In this document: piece after piece, positions 35,625 through 42,765 of the stretch
Layout: each line of letters begins with the position of its first letter
How positions within the stretch are numbered: position 1 is the first letter of the stretch
Source of the DNA: Guyparkeria sp016278265
GTDB lineage: Bacteria > Pseudomonadota > Gammaproteobacteria > Halothiobacillales > Halothiobacillaceae
NCBI RefSeq assembly: GCF_044582145.1
Contig: NZ_JBDODO010000014.1
DNA length: 47,139 bases
Reading direction: 5' to 3' (one strand)
The notes under the pieces: generated by a model
The model's input: only the letters and a program-made list of their open reading frames with translations
Databases searched by the model: none
Told to the model about the DNA's origin: nothing
Position numbers and translations under genes: made by a program

Positions 35625-36797
35625 ATGAGCGCAAATGCCGCCAAGCGCCACCTGTTCACCTCGGAGTCCGTATCCAAGGGCCACCCGGACAAGATCGCCG
35701 ACCAGATCAGCGATGCGATCCTCGACGCAATCCTGGCGCAGGACCCGTCGGCCCGGGTCGCCTGCGAGGCATTGGTCAAGACAGGCTTCGTCGTCCTGGC
35801 TGGCGAGGTGACCACCTCCGCCTGGGTGGACGTGGACGAACTGGTGCGCGACGTGATCGTGGACATCGGCTACACCAGCTCGGAGCTTGGCTTCGACGGT
35901 CACACCTGCGGCGTGCTCAATGCCATCGGCAAGCAGTCTTCCGATATCGCCCAGGGCGTCGACCGCGAGGACGCCGCCAACCAGGGTGCCGGCGACCAGG
36001 GCCTGATGTTCGGTTACGCCACCAACGAAACCGACGTGCTCATGCCCGCGCCGATCACCTACGCCCATCGCCTGGTGCAGCGCCAGGCGACGGTGCGCGA
36101 AGCCGGCACCCTCCCGTGGCTGCGGCCAGACGCAAAATCCCAGGTCACCTTTCGTTACGAGGACGGGGTCCCGGTGGGCATCGACGCCGTGGTGCTCTCC
36201 ACCCAGCACAACCCCGACATCTCCCAGTCCGACCTGCACGAGGCGGTCATGGAAGAGATCATCAAGCCGGTACTGCCGGCCGAGTGGCTCGGCCAATACA
36301 CCAAGTACCACATCAACCCCACCGGCCAGTTCATCATCGGCGGCCCGGTGGGCGACTGCGGCCTGACCGGGCGCAAGATCATCGTCGACACCTACGGCGG
36401 CATGGCCCGCCACGGCGGCGGCGCCTTCTCCGGCAAGGACCCCTCCAAGGTCGATCGGTCGGCCGCCTACGCCGGGCGCTACGTGGCCAAGAACATTGTT
36501 GCCGCCGGCCTGGCCGATCGTTGCGAGATCCAGATTTCCTACGCCATCGGCGTGGCCGAACCGACCTCGATCTCGGTGGACACCTTCGGCACGGGCCGGA
36601 TTGCCGACGAGCGCATCACCGATCTGGTTCGCCAGCACTTCGACCTGCGCCCCTACGGCATCCTGCAAATGCTGGACCTGATCCGGCCGATCTACCGCAA
36701 GACCGCCGTCGGCGGCCATTTCGGTCGCGAGGAGCCGGAATTCAGCTGGGAACGCACCGATCGCGCCGAGGCGCTGCGCGCCGACGCGGGTCTGTAA
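35625..36797 (+). CDS. metK: S-adenosylmethionine synthetase
   Basis: MetK makes SAM from methionine and ATP. The 390-residue product has FTSESVSKGHPDKIADQISD, the ATP motif GAGDQGLMFGYA, the phosphate loop GGGAFSGKDPSKVDRSAAY, and the conserved C-terminal GHFGREEPEFSWE. ATG 35625 has AGAGAGG 10 nt upstream; an in-frame ATG at 35541 lies inside the leader hairpin region and lacks homology. It starts a SAM-cycle cluster with ahcY and metF, although ahcY has its own promoter and riboswitch. Confidence 0.97.
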   Translation: MSANAAKRHLFTSESVSKGHPDKIADQISDAILDAILAQDPSARVACEALVKTGFVVLAGEVTTSAWVDVDELVRDVIVDIGYTSSELGFDGHTCGVLNAIGKQSSDIAQGVDREDAANQGAGDQGLMFGYATNETDVLMPAPITYAHRLVQRQATVREAGTLPWLRPDAKSQVTFRYEDGVPVGIDAVVLSTQHNPDISQSDLHEAVMEEIIKPVLPAEWLGQYTKYHINPTGQFIIGGPVGDCGLTGRKIIVDTYGGMARHGGGAFSGKDPSKVDRSAAYAGRYVAKNIVAAGLADRCEIQISYAIGVAEPTSISVDTFGTGRIADERITDLVRQHFDLRPYGILQMLDLIRPIYRKTAVGGHFGREEPEFSWERTDRAEALRADAGL

Positions 36798-36817
36798 CGC
36801 CCCGGCGCGACTCGTCC

Positions 36818-36846
36818 GTGCAGACCGTCCCACGGGCGGTTATAAT
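36818..36846 (+). promoter_or_regulatory. Promoter of the ahcY leader
   Basis: A perfect -10 TATAAT (36841-36846) is preceded at 17 nt by a weak -35 GTGCAG (36818-36823). The predicted transcript starts at about 36853, just before the SAH aptamer. Confidence 0.7.
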
Positions 36847-36863
36847 CCGCGACTGATTTTCCC

Positions 36864-36972
36864 CCGCCCCGACCGAGGAGCGCTGCAATCCGCTGAATAG
36901 CGGGTCAGGCTCGGCCGGGGCGCGGCGGCGAACCGGCATAGCCGGTCCGTCACCTGATCAACGGCGCTCTTG
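36864..36972 (+). promoter_or_regulatory. S-adenosylhomocysteine (SAH) riboswitch
   Basis: The segment has the SAH-aptamer blocks: CCGAGGAGCGCTGCAA (36873-36888), GGTCAGGCTCGG (36903-36914) and a 3' CAACGGCGCTC (36959-36969) able to pair with the GAGCGC at 36878-36883 as the pseudoknot. Stem P1 CGCCCCGACCGAG pairs with CTCGGCCGGGGCG with one mismatch. An inner hairpin is ACCGGCATAGCCGGT. SAH riboswitches turn genes on when SAH accumulates, which fits ahcY directly downstream. Confidence 0.92.
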
Positions 36973-37074
36973 AGAACCCGCCCCATTAGAACCGGGTTCG
37001 CTTTCAAGCCTCGACTTGAACAAGAGCCGCACGACCTGCCTCTCGTTCAAGTCGATCCACTGAAAAGAATCGAC
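36969..37074 (+). promoter_or_regulatory. Expression platform of the SAH riboswitch: competing hairpins
   Basis: GAACCCG (36974-36980) pairs with CGGGTTC (36993-36999), extendable by CTTGA/TCAAG. TCGACTTGAAC (37011-37021) pairs perfectly with GTTCAAGTCGA (37045-37055). GTCGAT (37051-37056) can instead pair with ATCGAC (37069-37074), which abuts the ahcY Shine-Dalgarno GAGGA (37075-37079). The last two helices share bases and exclude each other, so a translational switch is plausible. Confidence 0.6.
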
Positions 37075-37087
37075 GAGGACGCTGACC

Positions 37088-38512
37088 GTGAACGCCGTCA
37101 CCAAACCGCAAGCCTTCAACGACTACAAGGTCGCCGACATCAATCTCGCCGACTGGGGTCGCCGCGAGATCCGCATCGCCGAGCGCGAAATGCCGGCCCT
37201 GATCAAAATCCGCGAGAAGTACCGCGCCGAGCAGCCGCTGGCCGGGGCACGCATCGCCGGTTGCATCCACATGACCATCCAGACCGCGGTGCTGATCGAG
37301 ACGCTCACCGCGCTCGGCGCCGACGTGCGCTGGTCGTCGTGCAACATCTTCTCCACGCAGGATCACGCCGCGGCCGCTATCGCCGCCGCCGGGGTTCCCG
37401 TGTTCGCCTGGAAGGGCGAGACCGAGGAGGAGTATTGGTGGTGCGTCGAACAGACCATCCAGGGCCCCGGTGACGATCAGCAGGCATGGACCCCGAACCT
37501 GTTGCTGGACGACGGCGGCGATTTGACCGGCCTGATGCACGAGAAGTATCCCAATCTCATCGAGGGTATCCACGGTGTCTCCGAGGAGACCACCACCGGC
37601 GTGCATCGCCTGCTGGAAATGCTGGAGGAAGGCTCGCTGAAGATCCCGGCGGTCAACGTCAACGACGCGGTCACTAAGTCGAAGAACGACAACAAGTACG
37701 GTTGCCGCCACTCGCTCTCGGATGCGATCAAGCGCGCCACCGACCACCTCCTGTCGGGCAAGCAGGCACTGGTGATCGGCTACGGCGACGTGGGCAAAGG
37801 CTCGGCCGCCTCACTTCGCCAGGAAGGCATGATCGTCAAGGTCACCGAGATCGATCCGATCTGCGCCATGCAGGCCGCGATGGACGGCTTCGAGGTCGTC
37901 TCGCCATACATCGACGGCATCAATACCGGCAACGACGACGGCGTCGACCAGCGCCTGCTGGGCAAGATCGATCTGCTCGTCACCACCACCGGCAACGTCA
38001 ACGTCTGTGACGCACCGATGCTGCGTGCGCTCAAGAACACGGCGGTAGTCTGCAACATCGGTCATTTCGACAACGAAATCGATACGGTCTACATGCGCGA
38101 GAACTGGGCCTGGGAAGAGATCAAGCCGCAGGTGCACAAGATCTACCGCGAAGCGACCGCCGGCGGCGCATTCGATCCGGACAGCGAGAACTATCTGATC
38201 CTGCTCTCCGAAGGCCGCCTGGTGAACCTGGGCAACGCCACCGGCCACCCGAGCCGCATCATGGACGGCTCGTTCGCCAACCAGGTGCTGGCCCAGATTC
38301 ACCTGTTCCGGGATCGCTTCGCCGACCTGCCGGCCGAGAAGAAGGCCGAGGCGCTGCGCGTCGAGGTCCTGCCCAAGCAGCTCGACGAGGAAGTCGCCCG
38401 CTACATGGTCGAAGGCTTCGGCGGCGTGCTGACCCGCATGACCGACACGCAGGCCAAGTACCTCGGCGTGCCCACCGAAGGCCCGTTCAAGCCGGACGCG
38501 TACCGCTACTGA
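37088..38512 (+). CDS. ahcY: Adenosylhomocysteinase (SAH hydrolase)
   Basis: AhcY splits S-adenosylhomocysteine into adenosine and homocysteine, relieving inhibition of SAM-dependent methyltransferases. The 474-residue product has the substrate region GCIHMTIQTAVLIETL, the GVSEETTTGVHRL motif, the NAD-binding VIGYGDVGKGSA, and the C-terminal FKPDAYRY tail that closes the tetramer's NAD site. The GTG start at 37088 has GAGGA 8 nt upstream. Expression should be raised by SAH through the riboswitch. MetF follows on the same strand after 88 bp. A 14-nt unit that includes the stop codon is repeated downstream (38503-38544). Confidence 0.97.
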   Translation: MNAVTKPQAFNDYKVADINLADWGRREIRIAEREMPALIKIREKYRAEQPLAGARIAGCIHMTIQTAVLIETLTALGADVRWSSCNIFSTQDHAAAAIAAAGVPVFAWKGETEEEYWWCVEQTIQGPGDDQQAWTPNLLLDDGGDLTGLMHEKYPNLIEGIHGVSEETTTGVHRLLEMLEEGSLKIPAVNVNDAVTKSKNDNKYGCRHSLSDAIKRATDHLLSGKQALVIGYGDVGKGSAASLRQEGMIVKVTEIDPICAMQAAMDGFEVVSPYIDGINTGNDDGVDQRLLGKIDLLVTTTGNVNVCDAPMLRALKNTAVVCNIGHFDNEIDTVYMRENWAWEEIKPQVHKIYREATAGGAFDPDSENYLILLSEGRLVNLGNATGHPSRIMDGSFANQVLAQIHLFRDRFADLPAEKKAEALRVEVLPKQLDEEVARYMVEGFGGVLTRMTDTQAKYLGVPTEGPFKPDAYRY

Positions 38513-38549
38513 TCTGGCGCTACTGATTCGGCGTTACCGACATGCTCCC

Positions 38550-38575
38550 CGGGCGGCACGGCACCCCGTGTCGCC
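38550..38575 (+). repeat. Intercistronic hairpin between ahcY and metF
   Basis: GGGCGGCACGG and CCGTGTCGCCC can pair over 11 bp with one G-U. No T-tract follows, so it is probably an mRNA-stability or processing hairpin, not a terminator. The metF Shine-Dalgarno (GGAGGA) is about 15 nt beyond. Confidence 0.45.
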
Positions 38576-38600
38576 CGCCCCTACATTTCCCGGAGGAATC

Positions 38601-39443
38601 ATGCCGATCCCGGTTTCCTGCGAATTCTTTCCGCCCAAGTCCGACGACGGCCAGGCGAAGCTGCGCGAGGTCTATCAGGAACTCGCCCGCGCAATCGACC
38701 CCGAGTACTTCTCGGTCACCTTCGGCGCCGGTGGCTCGACCCAGACCCGCACCTTCGAGACGGTCCGCGAGATCCAGCGGGACTCGGGCGTGCCGGCCGC
38801 GCCGCACCTGTCCTGCATCGGCTCCTCGCGCGAGGGCATCGGGCAGATCCTCGATGACTACCGCGAGCAGGGTATCCGGCGGATCGTCGCCCTGCGCGGC
38901 GACCTGCCCAGTGGCATGCAGGACCCGGGCGATTTCCGCTATGCCAACGAGCTGGTCGCCTTCATCCGCGAGCACAGCGGCGACTGGTTCCATGTCGAGG
39001 TGGCGGCCTACCCGGAAATCCATCCGCAGGCCCCCAACGCCGAGGCGGACCTGGCCAACTTCAAGCGCAAGGTCGAGGCAGGCGCGGATGCGGCGATCAC
39101 GCAGTATTTCTACTCGATCGAGGCCTACCGGCGCTTTCTCGACGACTGCGAACGCCTGAACATCGACGTGCCGATCGTCCCCGGCGTGATGCCGATCACC
39201 AACTACCAGCAACTCGCGCGTTTCTCCGACATGTGCGGCGCGGACATCCCGCGCTGGCTGCGCAAACGACTGGAGGGGTTCGGTGATGACCTGGAGGGAC
39301 TACGCGCGTTCGGCCATGACGTGGTCACCGAGCTCTGTCGGCAACTGGTCGACGCCGGCGCCCCCGGTATCCACTTCTACGCCATGAACCGCTCGCGACC
39401 GGTCATCCGGCTCTGTCGCGACGCCGGGCTGGTCGAGGCCTGA
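38601..39443 (+). CDS. metF: Methylenetetrahydrofolate reductase
   Basis: MetF is an FAD-dependent reductase that makes 5-methyl-THF, the methyl donor for remethylating the homocysteine released by AhcY. The 280-residue product has CEFFPPKSDDGQ at the N terminus, FSVTFGAGGSTQTRT with the family Gly-rich turn, and HLSCIGSSREGI. ALRGDLPSG and PGVMPITNYQQL complete the barrel. ATG 38601 has CGGAGGA 5 nt upstream; an earlier in-frame ATG at 38568 is not supported. It probably shares transcripts with ahcY. No methionine synthase gene is in the window. Confidence 0.96.
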   Translation: MPIPVSCEFFPPKSDDGQAKLREVYQELARAIDPEYFSVTFGAGGSTQTRTFETVREIQRDSGVPAAPHLSCIGSSREGIGQILDDYREQGIRRIVALRGDLPSGMQDPGDFRYANELVAFIREHSGDWFHVEVAAYPEIHPQAPNAEADLANFKRKVEAGADAAITQYFYSIEAYRRFLDDCERLNIDVPIVPGVMPITNYQQLARFSDMCGADIPRWLRKRLEGFGDDLEGLRAFGHDVVTELCRQLVDAGAPGIHFYAMNRSRPVIRLCRDAGLVEA

Positions 39444-39599
39444 GGCCCTAAGCCAGCTCGTGACGTCGAGCCGGGCGGACAACCGGCGCCACCATCGCGA
39501 GCAAGAGTCAAACGGGCGCGGCGACCCGCCTGATCGAGTGATCGATCGCGTAGCAATGCCCAGACCCCACAGCCGCCGACGGACGATATACTCCCGCGC

Positions 39600-40589
39600 A
39601 TGACCATCAAGCTGTCCGACAAGCACATCTGGATCGAACCGACCGATGCCGACCTCGCCGGGGCCGCGGCCGATGCCGGCGCCACCGCGCTGGTCTTGCC
39701 CGCGGGTCAGGACACCGCCGGCCTGCCTCGCGTCGGCGCCGGCGGCGATTTCGAGGATGGTCGTGACTTCGAGCGCTACCGCATCGAGTGCGAGGCCGAC
39801 GAGGCGGCCGTTCGCCGTGATCGGCTCGCTGTGGTCGAGCCGGCCGAGTGGACCATCATCCCGGCGGAGAACCTGATCGCGCGTGGCGCGCAGGTGATCC
39901 AGGTGGTCGATGACGCCGAGCAGGCCAAGCTCGCGCTGACGATCATGGAACAGGGAGTGGCAGGCATCTGGCTGCGGCACGCCGATGCCGAGACCATCGG
40001 GGCCATGGGACGCATGCTCGCCGAACTCGCCCCCTCACCGGTCGGACTGACGGACGCGCGGATCACCCGCATCAGCCCGGTGGGCATGGGCGACCGCAGT
40101 TGCCTCGACCTGATCGGCGAACTCGCCCCGGGCGAAGGGCTGCTGGTGGGCAGTTTCAACCACGCCCGCTTTCTGATCCACAGCGAGAATGTCGACAACC
40201 CGCACTGCGCCGCGCGCCCGTTCCGCGTCAACGCCGGCGCGATCCACGGCTACGTGGTCACCCCCGGTGACCGGGTTCGGTATCTGGCCGAGATGGCCAG
40301 TGGCGACCCAGCCCTGGTGGTGGCCGCCGATGGCCGAACGCGCACCTTGGCCCTCGGTCGCAACAAGATCGAACGCCGCCCGATGGTGCAGATCGACGCG
40401 GTCGACGAGGACGGTAACCGCTTCTCCGCCATCCTGCAGCACGCCGAGACCATCCGCCTGGTGAGCCCCGAGGGCCGGGCGGTAAGCGTGCTCGATCTCA
40501 ACCTCGGCGACCGGGTGCGCGTCTCGCTGGCCGAGCACGGCGGACGACACTTCGGTCGTCGCGTCGACGAAACCATCAACGAACGCTGA
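39600..40589 (+). CDS. 3-dehydroquinate synthase II (archaeal AroB'-type) or GriH-like homologue
   Basis: The 329-residue product matches the archaeal-type DHQ synthase II family. Visible blocks are IIPAENLIA, SPVGMGDRSCLDLIGE, GEGLLVGSFNHARFLIHSE, ARPFRVNAGAIHGYV and GRNKIERRPM. In archaea the enzyme deaminates and cyclises 2-amino-3,7-dideoxy-threo-hept-6-ulosonate with NAD to 3-dehydroquinate. Bacterial homologues such as GriH instead make 3-amino-4-hydroxybenzoate. No partner ADH-synthase gene is present here, so the reaction is open. There is no Shine-Dalgarno; TATACT (39587-39592) ends 7 nt before the ATG, suggesting a leaderless mRNA. BioA follows after 43 bp. The 156-bp gap upstream holds nothing else clear. 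Confidence 0.82.
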   Translation: MTIKLSDKHIWIEPTDADLAGAAADAGATALVLPAGQDTAGLPRVGAGGDFEDGRDFERYRIECEADEAAVRRDRLAVVEPAEWTIIPAENLIARGAQVIQVVDDAEQAKLALTIMEQGVAGIWLRHADAETIGAMGRMLAELAPSPVGLTDARITRISPVGMGDRSCLDLIGELAPGEGLLVGSFNHARFLIHSENVDNPHCAARPFRVNAGAIHGYVVTPGDRVRYLAEMASGDPALVVAADGRTRTLALGRNKIERRPMVQIDAVDEDGNRFSAILQHAETIRLVSPEGRAVSVLDLNLGDRVRVSLAEHGGRHFGRRVDETINER

Positions 40590-40632
40590 ATCCACCACTG
40601 GCACAGACCTTCCCCAACTTCCGGAGCACGGC

Positions 40633-41973
40633 ATGACCCGCAACCAGGATTGGCAACGCCGCGACCTCAACGTCCTCTGGCACCCCTGCACCCAAATGAA
40701 GGACCACGAGTCCATCCCGCTGGTGCCCGTCGAGCGGGGCGAGGGACCGTGGCTGTATGACTTCGATGGCCGACGCTACCTGGATATCATCAGCTCCTGG
40801 TGGGTCAACATCTTCGGCCACGCCAATCCCTACATCAACGACCGGATCAAGGCCCAGCTCGACAAGCTCGAACACGTCATCCTCGCCGGCTTCTCCCATG
40901 CCCCGGTAGTCGAGCTGTCCGAGCGACTGGTGGAGATCACACCATCCGGGCTCGACCGGGTCTTCTACGCGGACAACGGCTCCTCCGGCGTCGAGGTGGC
41001 GCTGAAGATGAGCTATCACTACTGGCGCAACTGCGGCCGCGAGGAGAAAAGCGAGTTCGTCACGGTGGCCAACAGCTACCACGGCGAGACCCTCGGCACA
41101 CTCTCGGTCGGCGATGTGGGCCTGTACAAGGACACCTACGGCCCGCTACTGCGCACCACGGCCACCGCGCCCTCGCCGGCCTGCCGGCAGGATCGTGGCG
41201 ATTGCCGCGAGCGGGCCGCCGAGGCGCTCGACGGCATGCGACGGATCCTCGAGGAACAGGCCGAGCGCACCGCTGCCGTGATCGTCGAGCCGCTGGTCCA
41301 GTGCGCGGCGGGCATGCTAATGCATCACCCGGACTACATCCGCGGCCTGCGGATGCTTTGCGATGAGTTCGACGTCCACCTGATCTGTGATGAGATCGCG
41401 GTGGGCTTCGGCCGCACCGGCACCTTGTTCGCCAGCGAGCAGGCCGACATCACGCCGGACTTCATGTGCCTGTCGAAAGGGCTGACCGCCGGCTACCTGC
41501 CGCTGGCCGCCGTGCTCACCAGCGACACGGTCTACCAGGCGTTCTATGACGACTACGCCAGCATGCGTGCCTTTCTGCACAGCCACAGCTTCACCGGCAA
41601 CCCGCTGGCCTGCGCGGCGGCACTTGCCACCCTCGATCTGTTCGAGCGCGATGACGTCCTCAACGCCAATCAACAATCGCAGGCGATCATGGATCGCCAC
41701 CTCGCCGAGCTGGCGCAGGAGCCCCACATCACCAACGTGCGTCGCACCGGCATGATCGCCGCCATGGACCTGGTCGACCCGGCGACGGGCGAGCCGTTCC
41801 CGTCTGGGGATCGCCGTGGCGTGAGCGCGTACCAGTACGCGCTCGAGCACGAGCTGCTGCTGCGTCCCCTCGGCAACACGCTCTACTGGATGCCGCCCTA
41901 CGTCCTCGGCGAGGACGACTATCGACACGTATTCGAAGTCACGCGCGACGCCGCGCGTGCGGCGCTGCGGTAG
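40633..41973 (+). CDS. bioA: Adenosylmethionine-8-amino-7-oxononanoate aminotransferase
   Basis: BioA makes 7,8-diaminopelargonate for biotin, using SAM as the amino donor. The 446-residue product has LWHPCTQMKDHE at the N terminus, SSWWVNIFGH, ADNGSSGVEVALKM, the PLP aspartate in ICDEIAVGFGRTG (Asp253) and the Schiff-base lysine in CLSKGLTAGY (Lys282). It follows the DHQ synthase II homologue on the same strand and precedes rsmE by 5 bp. No other bio gene is present; SAM use may explain its place after the SAM-cycle genes. Confidence 0.96.
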   Translation: MTRNQDWQRRDLNVLWHPCTQMKDHESIPLVPVERGEGPWLYDFDGRRYLDIISSWWVNIFGHANPYINDRIKAQLDKLEHVILAGFSHAPVVELSERLVEITPSGLDRVFYADNGSSGVEVALKMSYHYWRNCGREEKSEFVTVANSYHGETLGTLSVGDVGLYKDTYGPLLRTTATAPSPACRQDRGDCRERAAEALDGMRRILEEQAERTAAVIVEPLVQCAAGMLMHHPDYIRGLRMLCDEFDVHLICDEIAVGFGRTGTLFASEQADITPDFMCLSKGLTAGYLPLAAVLTSDTVYQAFYDDYASMRAFLHSHSFTGNPLACAAALATLDLFERDDVLNANQQSQAIMDRHLAELAQEPHITNVRRTGMIAAMDLVDPATGEPFPSGDRRGVSAYQYALEHELLLRPLGNTLYWMPPYVLGEDDYRHVFEVTRDAARAALR

Positions 41974-41978
41974 CCCCC

Positions 41979-42713
41979 ATGCGCACCCGCCGCGTCTTCG
42001 TCGACCACGAGCTGGAAGCCGGGAGTGAAATCGACCTGCCGGCCGACACCGTCAACTACCTGAGAAACGTCCTGCGCCTGAAGGATGGCCAACCGTTGGA
42101 GCTGTTCAACGGCCGTGGCCGTCGCGCCCACGGCCAGATGACACTGGCCCGGCGCGAGGCCCGCGTGCTGGTCGAATCCAGCGAAGCGAGCCCCGAGGAA
42201 TCGGTGGTCCCGATCACCCTGATGGCCGCACTGGCCAAGGGCGAGAAGTTGGAGCTGGTGATCCAGAAGGCGGTCGAGCTGGGCGTGACCACCATCGCGC
42301 CGGTGCAAACCGAGCGCAGCGTGCTGGAACTCAAGGGCGACCGCGCCGAAAAGCGACTGACCCGTTGGCGCCAGATCATGATCAACGCCTGCGAACAGTG
42401 CGGGCGCGACACCTTGCCCGACATCGAGCCGATTCGATCACTGGGTCAGGCACTAATGGCGACCGACGCGCCGGTACGACTGGTGCTCGATCCACGCGCC
42501 CAACAGCCGTTGACGGCCCTGCGCGACCAGCCGCGTCCAACCGGAGTGGCGCTGCTCGTCGGCCCGGAAGGCGGGCTGACCGAGGACGAGGTGGCTCAAG
42601 CCGAGGAGCACGGTTTCCGGGCACTGTCCATCGGACCGCGCATCCTGCGCGCCGAGACGGCCGCGATCACCGGGGTGGCGGTGCTGCAGTACCAGTGGGG
42701 CGATCTGGGCTAG
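41979..42713 (+). CDS. rsmE: 16S rRNA m3U1498 methyltransferase
   Basis: RsmE is a SPOUT-class enzyme that methylates N3 of U1498 in 16S rRNA. The 244-residue product has an N-terminal PUA-like domain (YLRNVLRLKDGQPLELFNG). A trefoil-knot domain follows, with LLVGPEGGLTEDEV and SIGPRILRAETAAI. It starts 5 bp after bioA, so the two are co-transcribed. It converges on nadE; the 52-bp gap holds only a short CCCTC/GAGGG hairpin with no T-tract. Confidence 0.95.
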   Translation: MRTRRVFVDHELEAGSEIDLPADTVNYLRNVLRLKDGQPLELFNGRGRRAHGQMTLARREARVLVESSEASPEESVVPITLMAALAKGEKLELVIQKAVELGVTTIAPVQTERSVLELKGDRAEKRLTRWRQIMINACEQCGRDTLPDIEPIRSLGQALMATDAPVRLVLDPRAQQPLTALRDQPRPTGVALLVGPEGGLTEDEVAQAEEHGFRALSIGPRILRAETAAITGVAVLQYQWGDLG

Positions 42714-42765
42714 AGCCGCCAACGAGCCCAGCACTGAATCTCACGCCTTGACCCTCCAGAGGGCC

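Noticed and set aside
42714..42765. A bidirectional terminator between rsmE and nadE
   Set aside because: Only a 5-bp CCCTC/GAGGG hairpin with a two-base loop is present and no T-run lies on either side.
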